A DNA stretch of 64,000 nucleotides from Acidobacteriaceae bacterium (GCA_027307045.1 DAHUXR010000005.1:1-64000), one strand, 5' to 3'. Shown: positions 9,668-19,557, counted from the stretch's first letter. Notes: generated from the letters alone by a model not told the origin. Numbers and translations are program-made.

Positions 9668-11023
9668 GTGTCTGCTACTTACGAATCTGCCGTAAACAAT
9701 CTGCTGACGCTGGGCCATGAGCTTGCGTCGAACCGCAAGTTTGATCTCGCCCACATGCGCCGACTGGCGGAAGCGCTGGGAAATCCGCAGCGCAGGCTGC
9801 AGAGCGTCTTGATCGCCGGCACTAACGGCAAAGGATCAACCGCGGCCACGTTGGCCAGTATTGTTCAGACCGCAGGTTATCGTACGGGACTCTACACCTC
9901 GCCTCACCTGCTGCGCGTAAATGAACGAATACAGATCAACCAGGAACCAATCAGCGATGCTGAATTTGCGGTGATCTATGACCGCGTTGAACGTTGCGCG
10001 AGTGAGTTGGTGGAGCGTGGCGAACTGCCATGGCATCCCAGCTTTTTTGAAATGCTGACGGCCATGGCTTTTGAATACTTTGCCAGCGCCGGAGTGGACT
10101 TGGTAGTGCTGGAAGTAGGTTTGGGCGGTCGGCTGGACGCCACCAACATCGTTGATCCTTTGATCTCCGTGATTACCGATATTGATTTTGATCACCAGAA
10201 TTTTCTCGGCAATACGCTGCCGGAAATTGCGCATGAAAAGGCCGGCATCCTGCGTCCGAAAGGGACTGCTGTACTGCTGCCGCAGCATCCAATTGTGAAT
10301 GAGACGCTGGGGAAAGAGCTCATGAGTCGTAATGCCCGCGCCGTGAGCGCTGTGAAACATATGCCTTCAATGGCTCCAGCCGCTGATGATCTAACCACCG
10401 ATACTGCGGTCGGCAACCGGTTCACACTTGCCGTGATGGGCAAAGAAATCAAAGTTGACTTCCCGCTCGCAGGCCGCCACCAGTTGCGTAACCTGGCGCT
10501 TGCCATCACGGCAGCCGAAGAACTCAGTAATTTTGGCTTTCATATCTCGGCGGAAGACATTGAGCAGGGGATTCGCTCCACCACGTGGCCGGCCAGATTT
10601 CAGGTGATTCCTCCCGCAGACGGCTTTCCTGAAGTTGTGCTTGACGTGGCACACAATCCTGCAGGAGCCTGGGCATTGCGCTCAGCCCTCTCTACGTTCT
10701 ATGAAGGCCGTCCGCTCACGTTTATTTTCGGCGCCATGCGTGACAAAGCCATCGGCGAGATTGCCGATATTATTTTTCCGCTGGCTGATTGTGTGATCGC
10801 CACGCATGCGGAAAATCCGCGCGCTGCTTCTCCGCAGCAAATTGCGGAGTTGGGAGCGCACGCGCAGATAGAAATCTTGCAGGCGAACTCTGTGTCGGAA
10901 GCGCTGGAGCGCGCCTGCACCCTGGCCGGAAGCCAAGGCGTGATTGTGATTACGGGCTCCATTTACATTGTTGGTGAAGCTCTGGGCATTCTTGCCCGCA
11001 AACCAGTTCGGCAGGGTGCTTGA
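9668..11023 (+). CDS. folC: Bifunctional folylpolyglutamate/dihydrofolate synthase
   Basis: VLIAGTNGKGSTAATLASI...GLYTSPHLLRVNERIQ...LDVAHNPAGA. Confidence 0.95.
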   Translation: MSATYESAVNNLLTLGHELASNRKFDLAHMRRLAEALGNPQRRLQSVLIAGTNGKGSTAATLASIVQTAGYRTGLYTSPHLLRVNERIQINQEPISDAEFAVIYDRVERCASELVERGELPWHPSFFEMLTAMAFEYFASAGVDLVVLEVGLGGRLDATNIVDPLISVITDIDFDHQNFLGNTLPEIAHEKAGILRPKGTAVLLPQHPIVNETLGKELMSRNARAVSAVKHMPSMAPAADDLTTDTAVGNRFTLAVMGKEIKVDFPLAGRHQLRNLALAITAAEELSNFGFHISAEDIEQGIRSTTWPARFQVIPPADGFPEVVLDVAHNPAGAWALRSALSTFYEGRPLTFIFGAMRDKAIGEIADIIFPLADCVIATHAENPRAASPQQIAELGAHAQIEILQANSVSEALERACTLAGSQGVIVITGSIYIVGEALGILARKPVRQGA

Positions 11024-11026
11024 TCT

Positions 11027-11860
11027 GTGCCAGAGACCACGCAAGCAGACATCAAGCCGCGGGAAGTGACGGGCGGCATTCGCCATCTGGGCTCCCGGCT
11101 GCGTTCTTATTTTGTGTGGACGCCGCTTGTCTGGCTTTACACCGTCGTTCTTGGCTGTGTTTCGCTCGTGGTCTCACTGTTTGATCCCACCGGGGAACGG
11201 CAGCAGAAGATCGCGCGGCTATGGTCGCGGATGATTCTCTGGACCGTCGGCGCCAAGGTGCAGGTGGAGGGCCTGGACAGAATTGATATCTCGAAGCCTC
11301 AGGTTTATGTGGTGAATCACCTTTCGGCGTTCGATATTCCCGTGTTGTATACGCAGTTGCCTTTTCAGTTCAGGATTCTGGCGAAGAAGGAATTGTTCCG
11401 CTACCCATTTATGGGCTGGCACCTGCGCCGCTCCGGACAGATTCCGGTGGTGCTGGAAAATCCCAAAGCTTCCGTGCGGAGCCTGAACCTCGCCGTTGCG
11501 TCCATCCGCAAAGGCAATTCGCTGGTCATTTTCCCCGAAGGGGGCCGTTCGCCTAATGGCCAGTTGCAATCTTTTATGGGTGGCGCGTTTTATGCAGCAG
11601 TGAAAGCGCAGGTGGATGTGGTCCCGATTGTCCTGGTTGGCACGTATGAAATGCTCAAGATGAATTCCTATCACATCAAGCCATGCCCGATTCAAATGGT
11701 CGTGGGTTCGCCGATCTCCACGGTGGGCATGTCCACACGTGATATAGCCAAGATTACTGAGCGGGCGCGGGCCATCATGGGCGATCTCTATTATTCTCGC
11801 TGTTTGGTTCCAGATTTGCGTACAGAGCAACCCGTAACGAACGAACCCACAAAGTTATAG
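11027..11860 (+). CDS. plsC: 1-acyl-sn-glycerol-3-phosphate acyltransferase
   Basis: Acyltransferase motifs VVNHLSAFDIPVLY (HxxxxD-like) and VIFPEGGRSPNG. Confidence 0.9.
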   Translation: MPETTQADIKPREVTGGIRHLGSRLRSYFVWTPLVWLYTVVLGCVSLVVSLFDPTGERQQKIARLWSRMILWTVGAKVQVEGLDRIDISKPQVYVVNHLSAFDIPVLYTQLPFQFRILAKKELFRYPFMGWHLRRSGQIPVVLENPKASVRSLNLAVASIRKGNSLVIFPEGGRSPNGQLQSFMGGAFYAAVKAQVDVVPIVLVGTYEMLKMNSYHIKPCPIQMVVGSPISTVGMSTRDIAKITERARAIMGDLYYSRCLVPDLRTEQPVTNEPTKL

Positions 11861-11892
11861 TGGGACGCAAGTGCAGTTAGAGGCCTAAATTC

Positions 11893-12660
11893 TTGACGGA
11901 TGCTTCAAAAATCGACAGCACAGTGGGATTGAAGCCCAGAATCGCCATACCTGAGCCCTGTTCGTATGACGCTGAATATAGCGGCCGCGCCCTGCCGCCT
12001 TACCTGCGAGCGGTAGAAGCCGCCGGCGGTGAACCGGTTGTTATCCCCTTGCAGAGTACGCCGGAAGAGATTGCCCGGCTTATCACGTCGTGTGCTGCAA
12101 TCCTGCTGCCCGGTAGCAAGGCAGACGTTGATCCGCAAAAATTCAACGCTGCGGCACATGCTAAGACCGCCCCCGCCGATCCACCGCGCGATGCCGCCGA
12201 CGAGCTGCTGCTTCAGGATGCGTACAACCTGCGCAAACCGGTCTTTGGCATTTGCTACGGTCTGCAATCTCTCAATGTCTGGCGGACAGGTTCCTTGATT
12301 CAGGATATTGAGTCCGAGGTGAATCACAGTGCCGGCGCCAAAGTAGAAATCGCACATAAGGTGACTGTGGCTCAAGATTCGCTGCTGGCAAGAGAAATTC
12401 TGAATGGAAAAGATTCGATGCCGGTACCGGTAAATTCCAGCCATCATCAATCGGCAGATGTTGTCGGCGATGGTTTGCGCGCGGTTGCGCACTGCGCTGA
12501 AGACGGCATTATCGAAGCAATTGAAGGGACGGTCCCCGGACACTACGTGCTGGCAGTGCAGTGGCATCCGGAACGGACGTTTAATAGCGATAAGCTTTCC
12601 AACAATTTGTTTCAGGCGTTTGTTAACGCGGCACGCAAATGGAATGGATCGAATTCCTAG
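11893..12660 (+). CDS. Gamma-glutamyl-gamma-aminobutyrate hydrolase family / class I GATase-like (peptidase C26)
   Basis: ILLPGSKADVDPQKF...PVFGICYGLQSLNVWRTGSLIQDI...VNSSHHQSAD...VQWHPE. Confidence 0.9.
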   Translation: MTDASKIDSTVGLKPRIAIPEPCSYDAEYSGRALPPYLRAVEAAGGEPVVIPLQSTPEEIARLITSCAAILLPGSKADVDPQKFNAAAHAKTAPADPPRDAADELLLQDAYNLRKPVFGICYGLQSLNVWRTGSLIQDIESEVNHSAGAKVEIAHKVTVAQDSLLAREILNGKDSMPVPVNSSHHQSADVVGDGLRAVAHCAEDGIIEAIEGTVPGHYVLAVQWHPERTFNSDKLSNNLFQAFVNAARKWNGSNS

Positions 12661-12708
12661 CATGCGCGACCTTGCGCCGATGCCGTATTGTTCCGTATCG
12701 TACTTGCC

Positions 12709-13491
12709 ATGTCGGGAAAAGGGATAGTCTTGTCGCTGGAAGGTCGCGTCGCCGTGGTTACGGGAGGATCGCGCGGAATCGGCGCGGCAATTGTAAGAAT
12801 GTTCACGCAGGCCGGAGCGCGCGTCGTCTTTAATTATCAAAAAGCAAGCAAAGTAGCGGACGACCTTTGCTGGGAATGTGGCGGCACAAAAGTCTGTACT
12901 GCTATCCAGGCGGATCTTTCCTCGGCTGAAGCGGCCAAGCCTTTAATCGATGCAGCGATTCAGAACTTCGGCAAGATCGATATCATAGTAGGCAATCACG
13001 GTGTCTGGCCTCCGCAGGACGCGCCAATTGACCAGATGACAGATGAGCAATGGCGCTCCACCCTCGCTATCAATGTTGACAGCCTTTTTGGACTGGTGAA
13101 ATACGGCGTGGGGCAGATGAAGAGCCAGCGCTCCGGCGGTCATATAGTATTGATCAGTTCCACCGCGGGGCAACGCGGAGAGGCGTTCCACTGTGATTAT
13201 GCAGCCAGCAAAGGAGCCATTATCAGCATGGTGAAAGGGCTCTCCACGGAGCTGGCGCGCGACGGCATTTACGTGAACTGTGTTGCGCCGGGCTGGGTGG
13301 AGACGGATATGGCCGCGCCTGCATTGCATGACGCTGTGATCAGCAAGCGCGTTTACGCCACCATTCCGCTGGGCCGCGCCGGTAAGCCGGAAGAAATTGC
13401 CGCTTCAGTGCTGTTTCTATGTACTTCGCACGCCGGATTTATTACCGGAGAGGTCCTCAACGTGAACGGCGGCGCGGTGCTGGTGGGATGA
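12709..13491 (+). CDS. Short-chain dehydrogenase/reductase (FabG-like)
   Basis: GRVAVVTGGSRGIGAAI...NHGVWPP...YAASKGAIISMVKGLSTELARDGIYVNCVAPGWVETDM. Confidence 0.94.
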   Translation: MSGKGIVLSLEGRVAVVTGGSRGIGAAIVRMFTQAGARVVFNYQKASKVADDLCWECGGTKVCTAIQADLSSAEAAKPLIDAAIQNFGKIDIIVGNHGVWPPQDAPIDQMTDEQWRSTLAINVDSLFGLVKYGVGQMKSQRSGGHIVLISSTAGQRGEAFHCDYAASKGAIISMVKGLSTELARDGIYVNCVAPGWVETDMAAPALHDAVISKRVYATIPLGRAGKPEEIAASVLFLCTSHAGFITGEVLNVNGGAVLVG

Positions 13492-14333
13492 TGGCAAAAG
13501 CAGCAGCTCAGATCGTTCCTGCATCTAAGAAAGTATTATTCCCAATGAGAATTGTTGTTTTTATCTGCCTGTGTGTGGCCAGCCTCTACGGCCAGCAAGA
13601 TACGTCCGCGGAGACGCAAACTAACCAGCAGAAGGCCCGAACACTGGTTGATCAAATGGTTCAGGCGCTGGGGGGCAAGGCATATCTGACGGCTGAGGAT
13701 TACTACGCTGAGGGACGTTCGGGCAGCTTTCACGATGAGTCTCTTGTGGGTTCCACCTTGTTTTATCGATTCTGGAAATGGCCGGACAAGGATCGCATTG
13801 AGATAACCAAGCAACGCGATATCGTACAGCTCTATGTTGGTGACCAGGCTTATGAAATCACCTATAAAGGAATTCGGCCGCTGGATCCGCAAAAGGACGA
13901 AAGACTTCGTCAGGCGATCATCCGCCGCCATTACACGCTGGAAAATGTCCTCCGCAACTGGCTCAAAGAGCCGGGAATCCTTCTGCTGGATGAAGGCCCC
14001 AGCATTTCAGAGGGCCACATGGCGGAAAAGCTCACAATCATCAACTCCAAGGATGAGTCGGTGACGATTCTGGTGGATCCCGAAACACACTTGCCGCTGG
14101 AAAAGCGATTTTCCACCCGCGATCCTCGCTATCGTGAGCGCGATGAAGAAGCATTGATTTATGGTGACTGGAAAGTATTCCAGGGCATCAATACGCCGCG
14201 CATGACAGTCACCAAGCGGAATGGCGAGACCATTTCGCAGCAGATTATCCTGAATATTACCTACAACATCCATCCTGCTGACGTGCTTTTCGATCCCACG
14301 GTGGCCAAAATCAATCCGGTAAAAGAGAAGTAG
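13488..14333 (+). CDS. Secreted LolA-like/outer-membrane lipoprotein-sorting-like hypothetical protein
   Basis: ATG 13488 overlaps the SDR stop; signal-peptide-like N-terminus (MRIVVFICLCVASLYGQQ). The fold assignment is weak. Confidence 0.6.
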   Translation: MMAKAAAQIVPASKKVLFPMRIVVFICLCVASLYGQQDTSAETQTNQQKARTLVDQMVQALGGKAYLTAEDYYAEGRSGSFHDESLVGSTLFYRFWKWPDKDRIEITKQRDIVQLYVGDQAYEITYKGIRPLDPQKDERLRQAIIRRHYTLENVLRNWLKEPGILLLDEGPSISEGHMAEKLTIINSKDESVTILVDPETHLPLEKRFSTRDPRYRERDEEALIYGDWKVFQGINTPRMTVTKRNGETISQQIILNITYNIHPADVLFDPTVAKINPVKEK

Positions 14334-14414
14334 TTCCGCTCTGGCCACGATCTGTTGTAAAAAAACAACATAGGCCCAAGCTCCTGGCGGTGTAATCTGT
14401 TTAGTTGGAATCAC

Positions 14415-15323
14415 TTGCCATTTGAACAGACAGTTCGAGCCCCGGTGGAGTGCAAAGGTATAGGTTTGCATAGCGGGGCCAATGTGACCCTCCGTATCCT
14501 TCCAGCCGCCGCCGGAACGGGTATCGTTTTCCGTCGCAGTGACCTCGACGGCTTTGAGATTGAAGCCATTGGGCGAAATGTGGCCCGCGTGAGTTACGCC
14601 ACCAGTCTGCAAAAAAAAGGCGTCTTGATTTCCACCACAGAGCACCTGCTCTCAGCGTTCATTGGGATTGGCCTCGATAACGCTGTTGTGGAGTTGGATA
14701 ACCTTGAGCTTCCGATTCTTGATGGCAGCGCCAAACCCTTCGTCGACATGGTTCTGCAGGCGGGTTTACGCCAGCAGCGGAAAAAGCGGACTTATCTGCG
14801 CATCAGGCGAGAGATTGAAGTCCGTGAAGGTAACAAGTTTATCGGCGCCTATCCTGCATCGGGATATGCCGTGGCGTACAAAATAAATTTTGCTCCGCCC
14901 ATTGGAGCGCAAGCTTTTGAAATTGATCTTTCACAAGATCTTTATCGCAAAGAGCTGGCCGCGGCCCGCACATTTGGTTTTTTGAGCGAGGAGCAGGCCA
15001 TGAAGAATATGGGCCTGATCCGCGGCGCCTCAGAAGCCAACGTGATTGTGCTGACGGCCAACGGAGTCAAGAATGGCCCTTTGCGCTATGAAGATGAGTT
15101 TGTCCGGCACAAAGTGCTGGACCTGATTGGCGATCTGGCGCTCCTGGGAAAGCAGATTATCGGGCGCATTGTGGCTGACCGTGCCGGGCACGCGATGCAT
15201 ACCGCGTTGGTTTCACGGCTATTGAAAGACCGCTCCCTGTGGGAAGAAACAACTGAAGTGATTCAACCTGAAGATCCTGCTGAAAGCGCGGCTCTACCCA
15301 CGCAACCTGCGCGCGAAATCTAA
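14415..15323 (+). CDS. lpxC: UDP-3-O-acyl-N-acetylglucosamine deacetylase
   Basis: FEQTVRAPVECKGIGLHSGANVTLRILPA...STTEHLLSAFIGIGLDNAVVELDNLELPILDGSAKPFV...VRHKVLDLIGDLALLG...GHAMHTALVSRLL. Confidence 0.97.
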   Translation: MPFEQTVRAPVECKGIGLHSGANVTLRILPAAAGTGIVFRRSDLDGFEIEAIGRNVARVSYATSLQKKGVLISTTEHLLSAFIGIGLDNAVVELDNLELPILDGSAKPFVDMVLQAGLRQQRKKRTYLRIRREIEVREGNKFIGAYPASGYAVAYKINFAPPIGAQAFEIDLSQDLYRKELAAARTFGFLSEEQAMKNMGLIRGASEANVIVLTANGVKNGPLRYEDEFVRHKVLDLIGDLALLGKQIIGRIVADRAGHAMHTALVSRLLKDRSLWEETTEVIQPEDPAESAALPTQPAREI

Positions 15324-15327
15324 GAAC

Positions 15328-16044
15328 CTAAACTGTTGTGGCGTTAATGAACATCGCTCCACCACCCACGGTCAGCGCGCGCTTCTCCAGCCAGATGTCC
15401 AACTCTTTCTTTGCTTCCGCTGACAACACCTGAAAACGAATTCCCGCACGGCCTTCCGGCGTGGACCATGCAATCTCGCCCTTGATGTCCAGCGAACGCT
15501 TGGTGCCGGGCAACTGCAAACGGATCCGAGCAGCACCCCCTTCATCCAGCCGGCGGGAGCACTCTACCGAAATACCGCCGTGGCTGATGTTGGTGATGTT
15601 CAAGGGAAGCTCTGCGCCCTGGTCCACAAGGATTGCTCCTGTCGCCTTGACCAGATGGCGGTGGTAGCGGCGACGCTCTCGCATGATCAACCCCTGCGCA
15701 GCCCGCACGCTGCGCGTCGCGCGATCCAGCGAGATCGGCTTATCCAGAACAAAGTTGGCGCCCATCTCGAAAGCCTGCTGGATGTTGGTTTTGCCGTTCA
15801 CCACGGCAAAAGCGATGCAGCTCTTGTTGGATTTCCCCAGCCTTAGCTCACGCAGAACCAGAGGACCATGAGGCATGTCATCGCAGTCGACCAAAACGGC
15901 GTCATATTTGCGACGCATCAGAATGTGGCGGGCCTGGTCGGCGTTGTTGGAGAGATCCAGGTCGATATTGGCAGCGTCCAGGACTCGACGTATCGTACGA
16001 TGGACTTCAGGGTCATTGCTGAGGAGGAGCGCTTGTAAGGCCAT
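15328..16044 (-). CDS. Degenerate REC-like domain fused to PilZ domain
   Basis: N-terminus like a response-regulator receiver (VLVDCDD...GANFVLDKPIS); C-terminus PilZ-like (RERRRYHRH..., NISHGGISVECSRRL). Confidence 0.8.
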   Translation of the reverse strand: MALQALLLSNDPEVHRTIRRVLDAANIDLDLSNNADQARHILMRRKYDAVLVDCDDMPHGPLVLRELRLGKSNKSCIAFAVVNGKTNIQQAFEMGANFVLDKPISLDRATRSVRAAQGLIMRERRRYHRHLVKATGAILVDQGAELPLNITNISHGGISVECSRRLDEGGAARIRLQLPGTKRSLDIKGEIAWSTPEGRAGIRFQVLSAEAKKELDIWLEKRALTVGGGAMFINATTV

Positions 16045-16148
16045 ATCCGCAAAGGGTATCTAAATCGTCATACTACGGCCAAGTAACCAACGTAACGGGC
16101 CAGCCCTTTACCGGGTGACAATACTTTCGATCTAAGGCTCCAATTCAT

Positions 16149-16643
16149 ATGAAAAAGCTGGTTTACCTATCTCTGGGGTCGAATCTGGGCGACCGCGGAA
16201 AATATCTGCATGAAACGATCTTCCGGTTAGGGGACTTGGGCGTCATCAGGCAGGTTTCGGCTCTTTACGAAACACAGCCCGTCGAGGTGCATGGCGAGCA
16301 GCCTTGGTTCTTGAACTGTGCCTTGGCAATGGAAACTGATCTGATGCCTTTGGAGTTCCTGAGTAGGATGCTAGCCGTCGAGCAATCCATGGGCAGGATT
16401 CGTACGCAACCCAAGGGCCCGCGCACGATTGACATCGACATCCTCTTTTTCGGCAATGATGTATTGGACACGCCCGAACTGACCGTTCCGCATCCCGCCA
16501 TGCATCTTCGGCGTTTTGTTCTGGAACCGCTGGCGGAGATAGCGCCGACGTTGGTCCATCCCGTGCTCAAACGCACAGTGCGGGAATTATTGGGTTCATT
16601 GCCGGCCGATTCGGGTTTAGTGAACAAGCTTCAGCCCAACTAA
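16149..16643 (+). CDS. folK: 2-amino-4-hydroxy-6-hydroxymethyldihydropteridine pyrophosphokinase
   Basis: VYLSLGSNLGDRGKYL...GPRTIDIDILFFGNDVLDTPELTVPHPAMHLRRFVLEPLAEIAP. Confidence 0.97.
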   Translation: MKKLVYLSLGSNLGDRGKYLHETIFRLGDLGVIRQVSALYETQPVEVHGEQPWFLNCALAMETDLMPLEFLSRMLAVEQSMGRIRTQPKGPRTIDIDILFFGNDVLDTPELTVPHPAMHLRRFVLEPLAEIAPTLVHPVLKRTVRELLGSLPADSGLVNKLQPN

Positions 16644-16649
16644 TTTACG

Positions 16650-17285
16650 ATGGGATGCGTGGAAACCGCCGCCATTGCGCAGTTGCTGGAACCCTTCATT
16701 GAGCTCCATGAATCGCGACTCCGTGCTATATCGACATATATCGATCTACTGCTCAAGTGGAATGCGCGCATCAACCTGACCGGGATACGCGAATCCGGTG
16801 AAATTGTGCAACGCCATTTCGGCGAGTCTCTGTTCGCCGCCAAATACCTGCTTGAGCAGCAAATGCCACAGACCGCGATCGACCTGGGATCTGGGGCTGG
16901 TTTTCCCGGAGTTCCTTTCGCCATGCTCGCCCCTGAAGTCCAGGTAACGTTGATTGAGTCGCAGCAGAAGAAGGCAACGTTTTTGAAAGAATTGGTCCAC
17001 GCGCTCGGACTTAAGAACGTAAAAGTTTTTGGCGATCGTGCGGAGAATTATCCAGGCACCGCTGATTTGGTGATGCTGCGTGCAGTTGAGAAGTTCACCC
17101 GGGCTCTGCCCATGGCTGCGCGGCTAGCCAAGGCGGGTGGGCGGATTGCGCTGATGATTGGCTCGCGGCAGACGGAGCCAACCAGAAAATTGAGCTCTGA
17201 TGTGAATTGGGCCAACGGGATAGACGTTCCTTGCGGTACTTCGCGGCAACTGCTGATTGGAACCAAATTCATTAAAGTGGAATGA
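16650..17285 (+). CDS. rsmG: 16S rRNA (guanine527-N7)-methyltransferase RsmG
   Basis: LLKWNARINLTGIRESGEIVQRHFGESLFAAKYL...AIDLGSGAGFPGVPFAMLAPEVQVTLIESQQKKATFLKELV. Confidence 0.96.
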   Translation: MGCVETAAIAQLLEPFIELHESRLRAISTYIDLLLKWNARINLTGIRESGEIVQRHFGESLFAAKYLLEQQMPQTAIDLGSGAGFPGVPFAMLAPEVQVTLIESQQKKATFLKELVHALGLKNVKVFGDRAENYPGTADLVMLRAVEKFTRALPMAARLAKAGGRIALMIGSRQTEPTRKLSSDVNWANGIDVPCGTSRQLLIGTKFIKVE

Positions 17286-17386
17286 CGGCGTGGGTTTAAT
17301 GGATTATTCATCGTTGAATGCTTCAGAAAGAGAACAGTGTTGATTGTAAAGTGGGAAGTAATATGCAGGAACCATTGGGGTAAACA

Positions 17387-17412
17387 GGCACTTCGGGAAA
17401 AGTGCCAATTTT
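17387..17412 (+). terminator. Terminator-like hairpin downstream of rsmG
   Basis: GGCACTT-cgggaa-AAGTGCC followed by AATTTTCG. Confidence 0.45.
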
Positions 17413-17563
17413 CGTCTAAGAGTCCGGTACCTAGAACCATATTAGTAAAAGTGGAGTAAAAAGTTCCTGATCACGCTATTAATTCAACCTATTTAGACCA
17501 ATTTACATTCAATTTTGGCCACAAGTGGTAGATTGTCTCATCGAGACCATCCTAAGTAAATAT

Positions 17564-17579
17564 TGTTCTACGTGGAACA
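17564..17579. promoter_or_regulatory. parS-like centromere site 1
   Basis: TGTTCTACGTGGAACA, near-match to the parS consensus TGTTTCACGTGAAACA, upstream of parA. Confidence 0.88.
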
Positions 17580-17600
17580 ATGTTGCACACCTGCTTTTGA

Positions 17601-17616
17601 TGTTCCACGTAGAACA
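17601..17616. promoter_or_regulatory. parS-like centromere site 2
   Basis: TGTTCCACGTAGAACA, exact reverse complement of site 1, immediately upstream of parA. Confidence 0.88.
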
Positions 17617-17699
17617 AAATGCACCATTTTGCGGCGTTGCGCTTTCCTCGCACGCTCGTCTACATTCAACAGGACGCACCTTTGTCGAGTTTCAACATC

Positions 17700-18581
17700 A
17701 TGGGAATAGTAATCGCTGTTGCGAACCAGAAAGGCGGAGTGGGAAAGACCACGACCGCTATCAATCTTGCAGCATCCTTTGCCGCTGCAGAGGTTCGATC
17801 CCTGCTAGTGGATTGCGATCCCCAAGCTAACTCCACAGGCGGCCTAGGTTTTGCCCGCGATCCAGAGCGAGTTAGCACCTATCACCTACTTACCGCAGAC
17901 GCTTCGGCTGGCCAAGCTGTTATCGCAACGGAATTGGAAGGTCTGAGTCTCATTCCGTCCCACAAAAACCTTATTGGGGCCAACATTGAGCTGGTCGGAG
18001 CAGAAGATAGGGAATTTCGCCTGCGCAATGCGCTGGAATCCATCCGGGGCCAATTTGATTTCATCGTCTTGGATTGTCCGCCTGCATTGGATCTGCTTAC
18101 CCTGAACGCTCTTGTGGCTGCCGATTCCGTGCTGGTTCCCATGCAGGCTGAATACTTTGCGCTGGAAGGCGTGAGCGAGCTGCTGGATACCATTGAGCGG
18201 CTTCGCCAAAGTTTTAATCCCGGGCTAATGATCGAAGGCGTAGTTCTCACCATGTATGACGATCGCACGAACCTGGCCCAGCAGGTAACTCAGGAACTGA
18301 AACGCCATTTTGGCGACAAGCTTCTTGAAACGATCATTCCTCGCAATGTGCGGCTGGCTGAAGCGCCCAGCTACGGCAAACCGGCATTGCTATATGATGT
18401 GCGTTCTAGGGGTGCCGAAAGTTACATACGTCTAGCCAAGGAAATCATGCATCGCAGAATGAACCCGGTCACCGTCGAAGCTCCAGCGACAATCACAGAA
18501 CAAGCCCCAAGCACGGCCCCCGCCGATGAACCCGAAGATTTCTCAAATGGCAATCAACTGAAGCGAGTAAACGAATCATGA
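17700..18581 (+). CDS. parA: Chromosome-partitioning ATPase ParA/Soj
   Basis: MGIVIAVANQKGGVGKTTTAINLAASFAAAEVRSLLVDCDPQANSTGGLG. Start corrected to 17700. Confidence 0.97.
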   Translation: MGIVIAVANQKGGVGKTTTAINLAASFAAAEVRSLLVDCDPQANSTGGLGFARDPERVSTYHLLTADASAGQAVIATELEGLSLIPSHKNLIGANIELVGAEDREFRLRNALESIRGQFDFIVLDCPPALDLLTLNALVAADSVLVPMQAEYFALEGVSELLDTIERLRQSFNPGLMIEGVVLTMYDDRTNLAQQVTQELKRHFGDKLLETIIPRNVRLAEAPSYGKPALLYDVRSRGAESYIRLAKEIMHRRMNPVTVEAPATITEQAPSTAPADEPEDFSNGNQLKRVNES

Positions 18582-19471
18582 TCAATGACAAGCGCAAAGC
18601 CCTGGGACGCGGCCTGGATTCTTTGCTGCCCAGCCGCCCCACGATGTCGCCAATAGCCATGCCGGCCCAAGCCGCTGCGTCTGCCCAGGAAATCTCCATT
18701 GATAGCATTGACCCCAACCCTTACCAGACCCGTCGGCGAATCAATGAAGCTGCGCTGGAGGAACTGGCCGAATCGATCCGGGCAAGCGGCGTAGTCCAGC
18801 CGGTGGTATTGCGGCCGACAGCTAACGGAAGATTCCAGTTGGTTGCAGGCGAACGACGCTGGCACGCTTCAAGACGCGCCGGTAAGGCGACGATCCCGGC
18901 GGTGGTCCGGCAGATCTCTAACGAGCAAGCCATGGAGATCACGATTATTGAAAACCTGCAGCGCGAGGACCTGAATCCGATGGAACAGGCACGAGCTTTC
19001 GAACGGCTGAGCCGAGAATTCAGCTTGACACAGGAGCAGATTGCCAGCCGAACTGGAAAAGATCGAGCAAGCATCGCCAACTTTATCCGCCTGCTGAAAC
19101 TGCCGGAAGATGTTCAGAACGCCTTGGAGACGGGTGCCCTCAGCCTTGGTCACGGCAAGGTTCTGTTGGCCTTGGCCGGATTTCCGGAACACCTGGAACG
19201 CGCCGCTCGCGAAATTATCGAAAAGCAGCTGTCCGTCCGGCAAACGGAAGAACTCGTGGCCAGGCTGCTGAACCCGCACGGGGCGGAACAAAAGCAGGAA
19301 AAGCCGGCGGTCCCAGTGGATCCCAATGTTCGTGAAGCCCAGCGCAGCCTTGAGAGTACTTTGGGCGTCAAGGTTGAAATTCACGACCGCAAAGGCAAAG
19401 GCAAAATAATCCTGAAGTATGGATCGCTGGAAGACTTTGACCGCATCGTGGAAGCGCTGGCTGCAAAGTAA
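18578..19471 (+). CDS. parB: Chromosome-partitioning protein ParB/Spo0J
   Basis: KRKALGRGLDSLLPS...NPYQTRRRINEAALEELAESIRASGVVQPVVLRP...LVAGERRWHASRRAG...TIIENLQREDLNPMEQARAFERL. Confidence 0.97.
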   Translation: MINDKRKALGRGLDSLLPSRPTMSPIAMPAQAAASAQEISIDSIDPNPYQTRRRINEAALEELAESIRASGVVQPVVLRPTANGRFQLVAGERRWHASRRAGKATIPAVVRQISNEQAMEITIIENLQREDLNPMEQARAFERLSREFSLTQEQIASRTGKDRASIANFIRLLKLPEDVQNALETGALSLGHGKVLLALAGFPEHLERAAREIIEKQLSVRQTEELVARLLNPHGAEQKQEKPAVPVDPNVREAQRSLESTLGVKVEIHDRKGKGKIILKYGSLEDFDRIVEALAAK

Positions 19472-19557
19472 AACTATATTGATAAGTATCGATATAGCAG
19501 GGCAATGGTTTTGCCTGCGATAAAAAGCAGGTTTTGTGATGGGTTTCCGCTGCGGTC

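Noticed and set aside
11905-12840. 311-aa minus-strand ORF
   Set aside because: Antisense to the GATase-like hydrolase and SDR start; no recognisable protein features.
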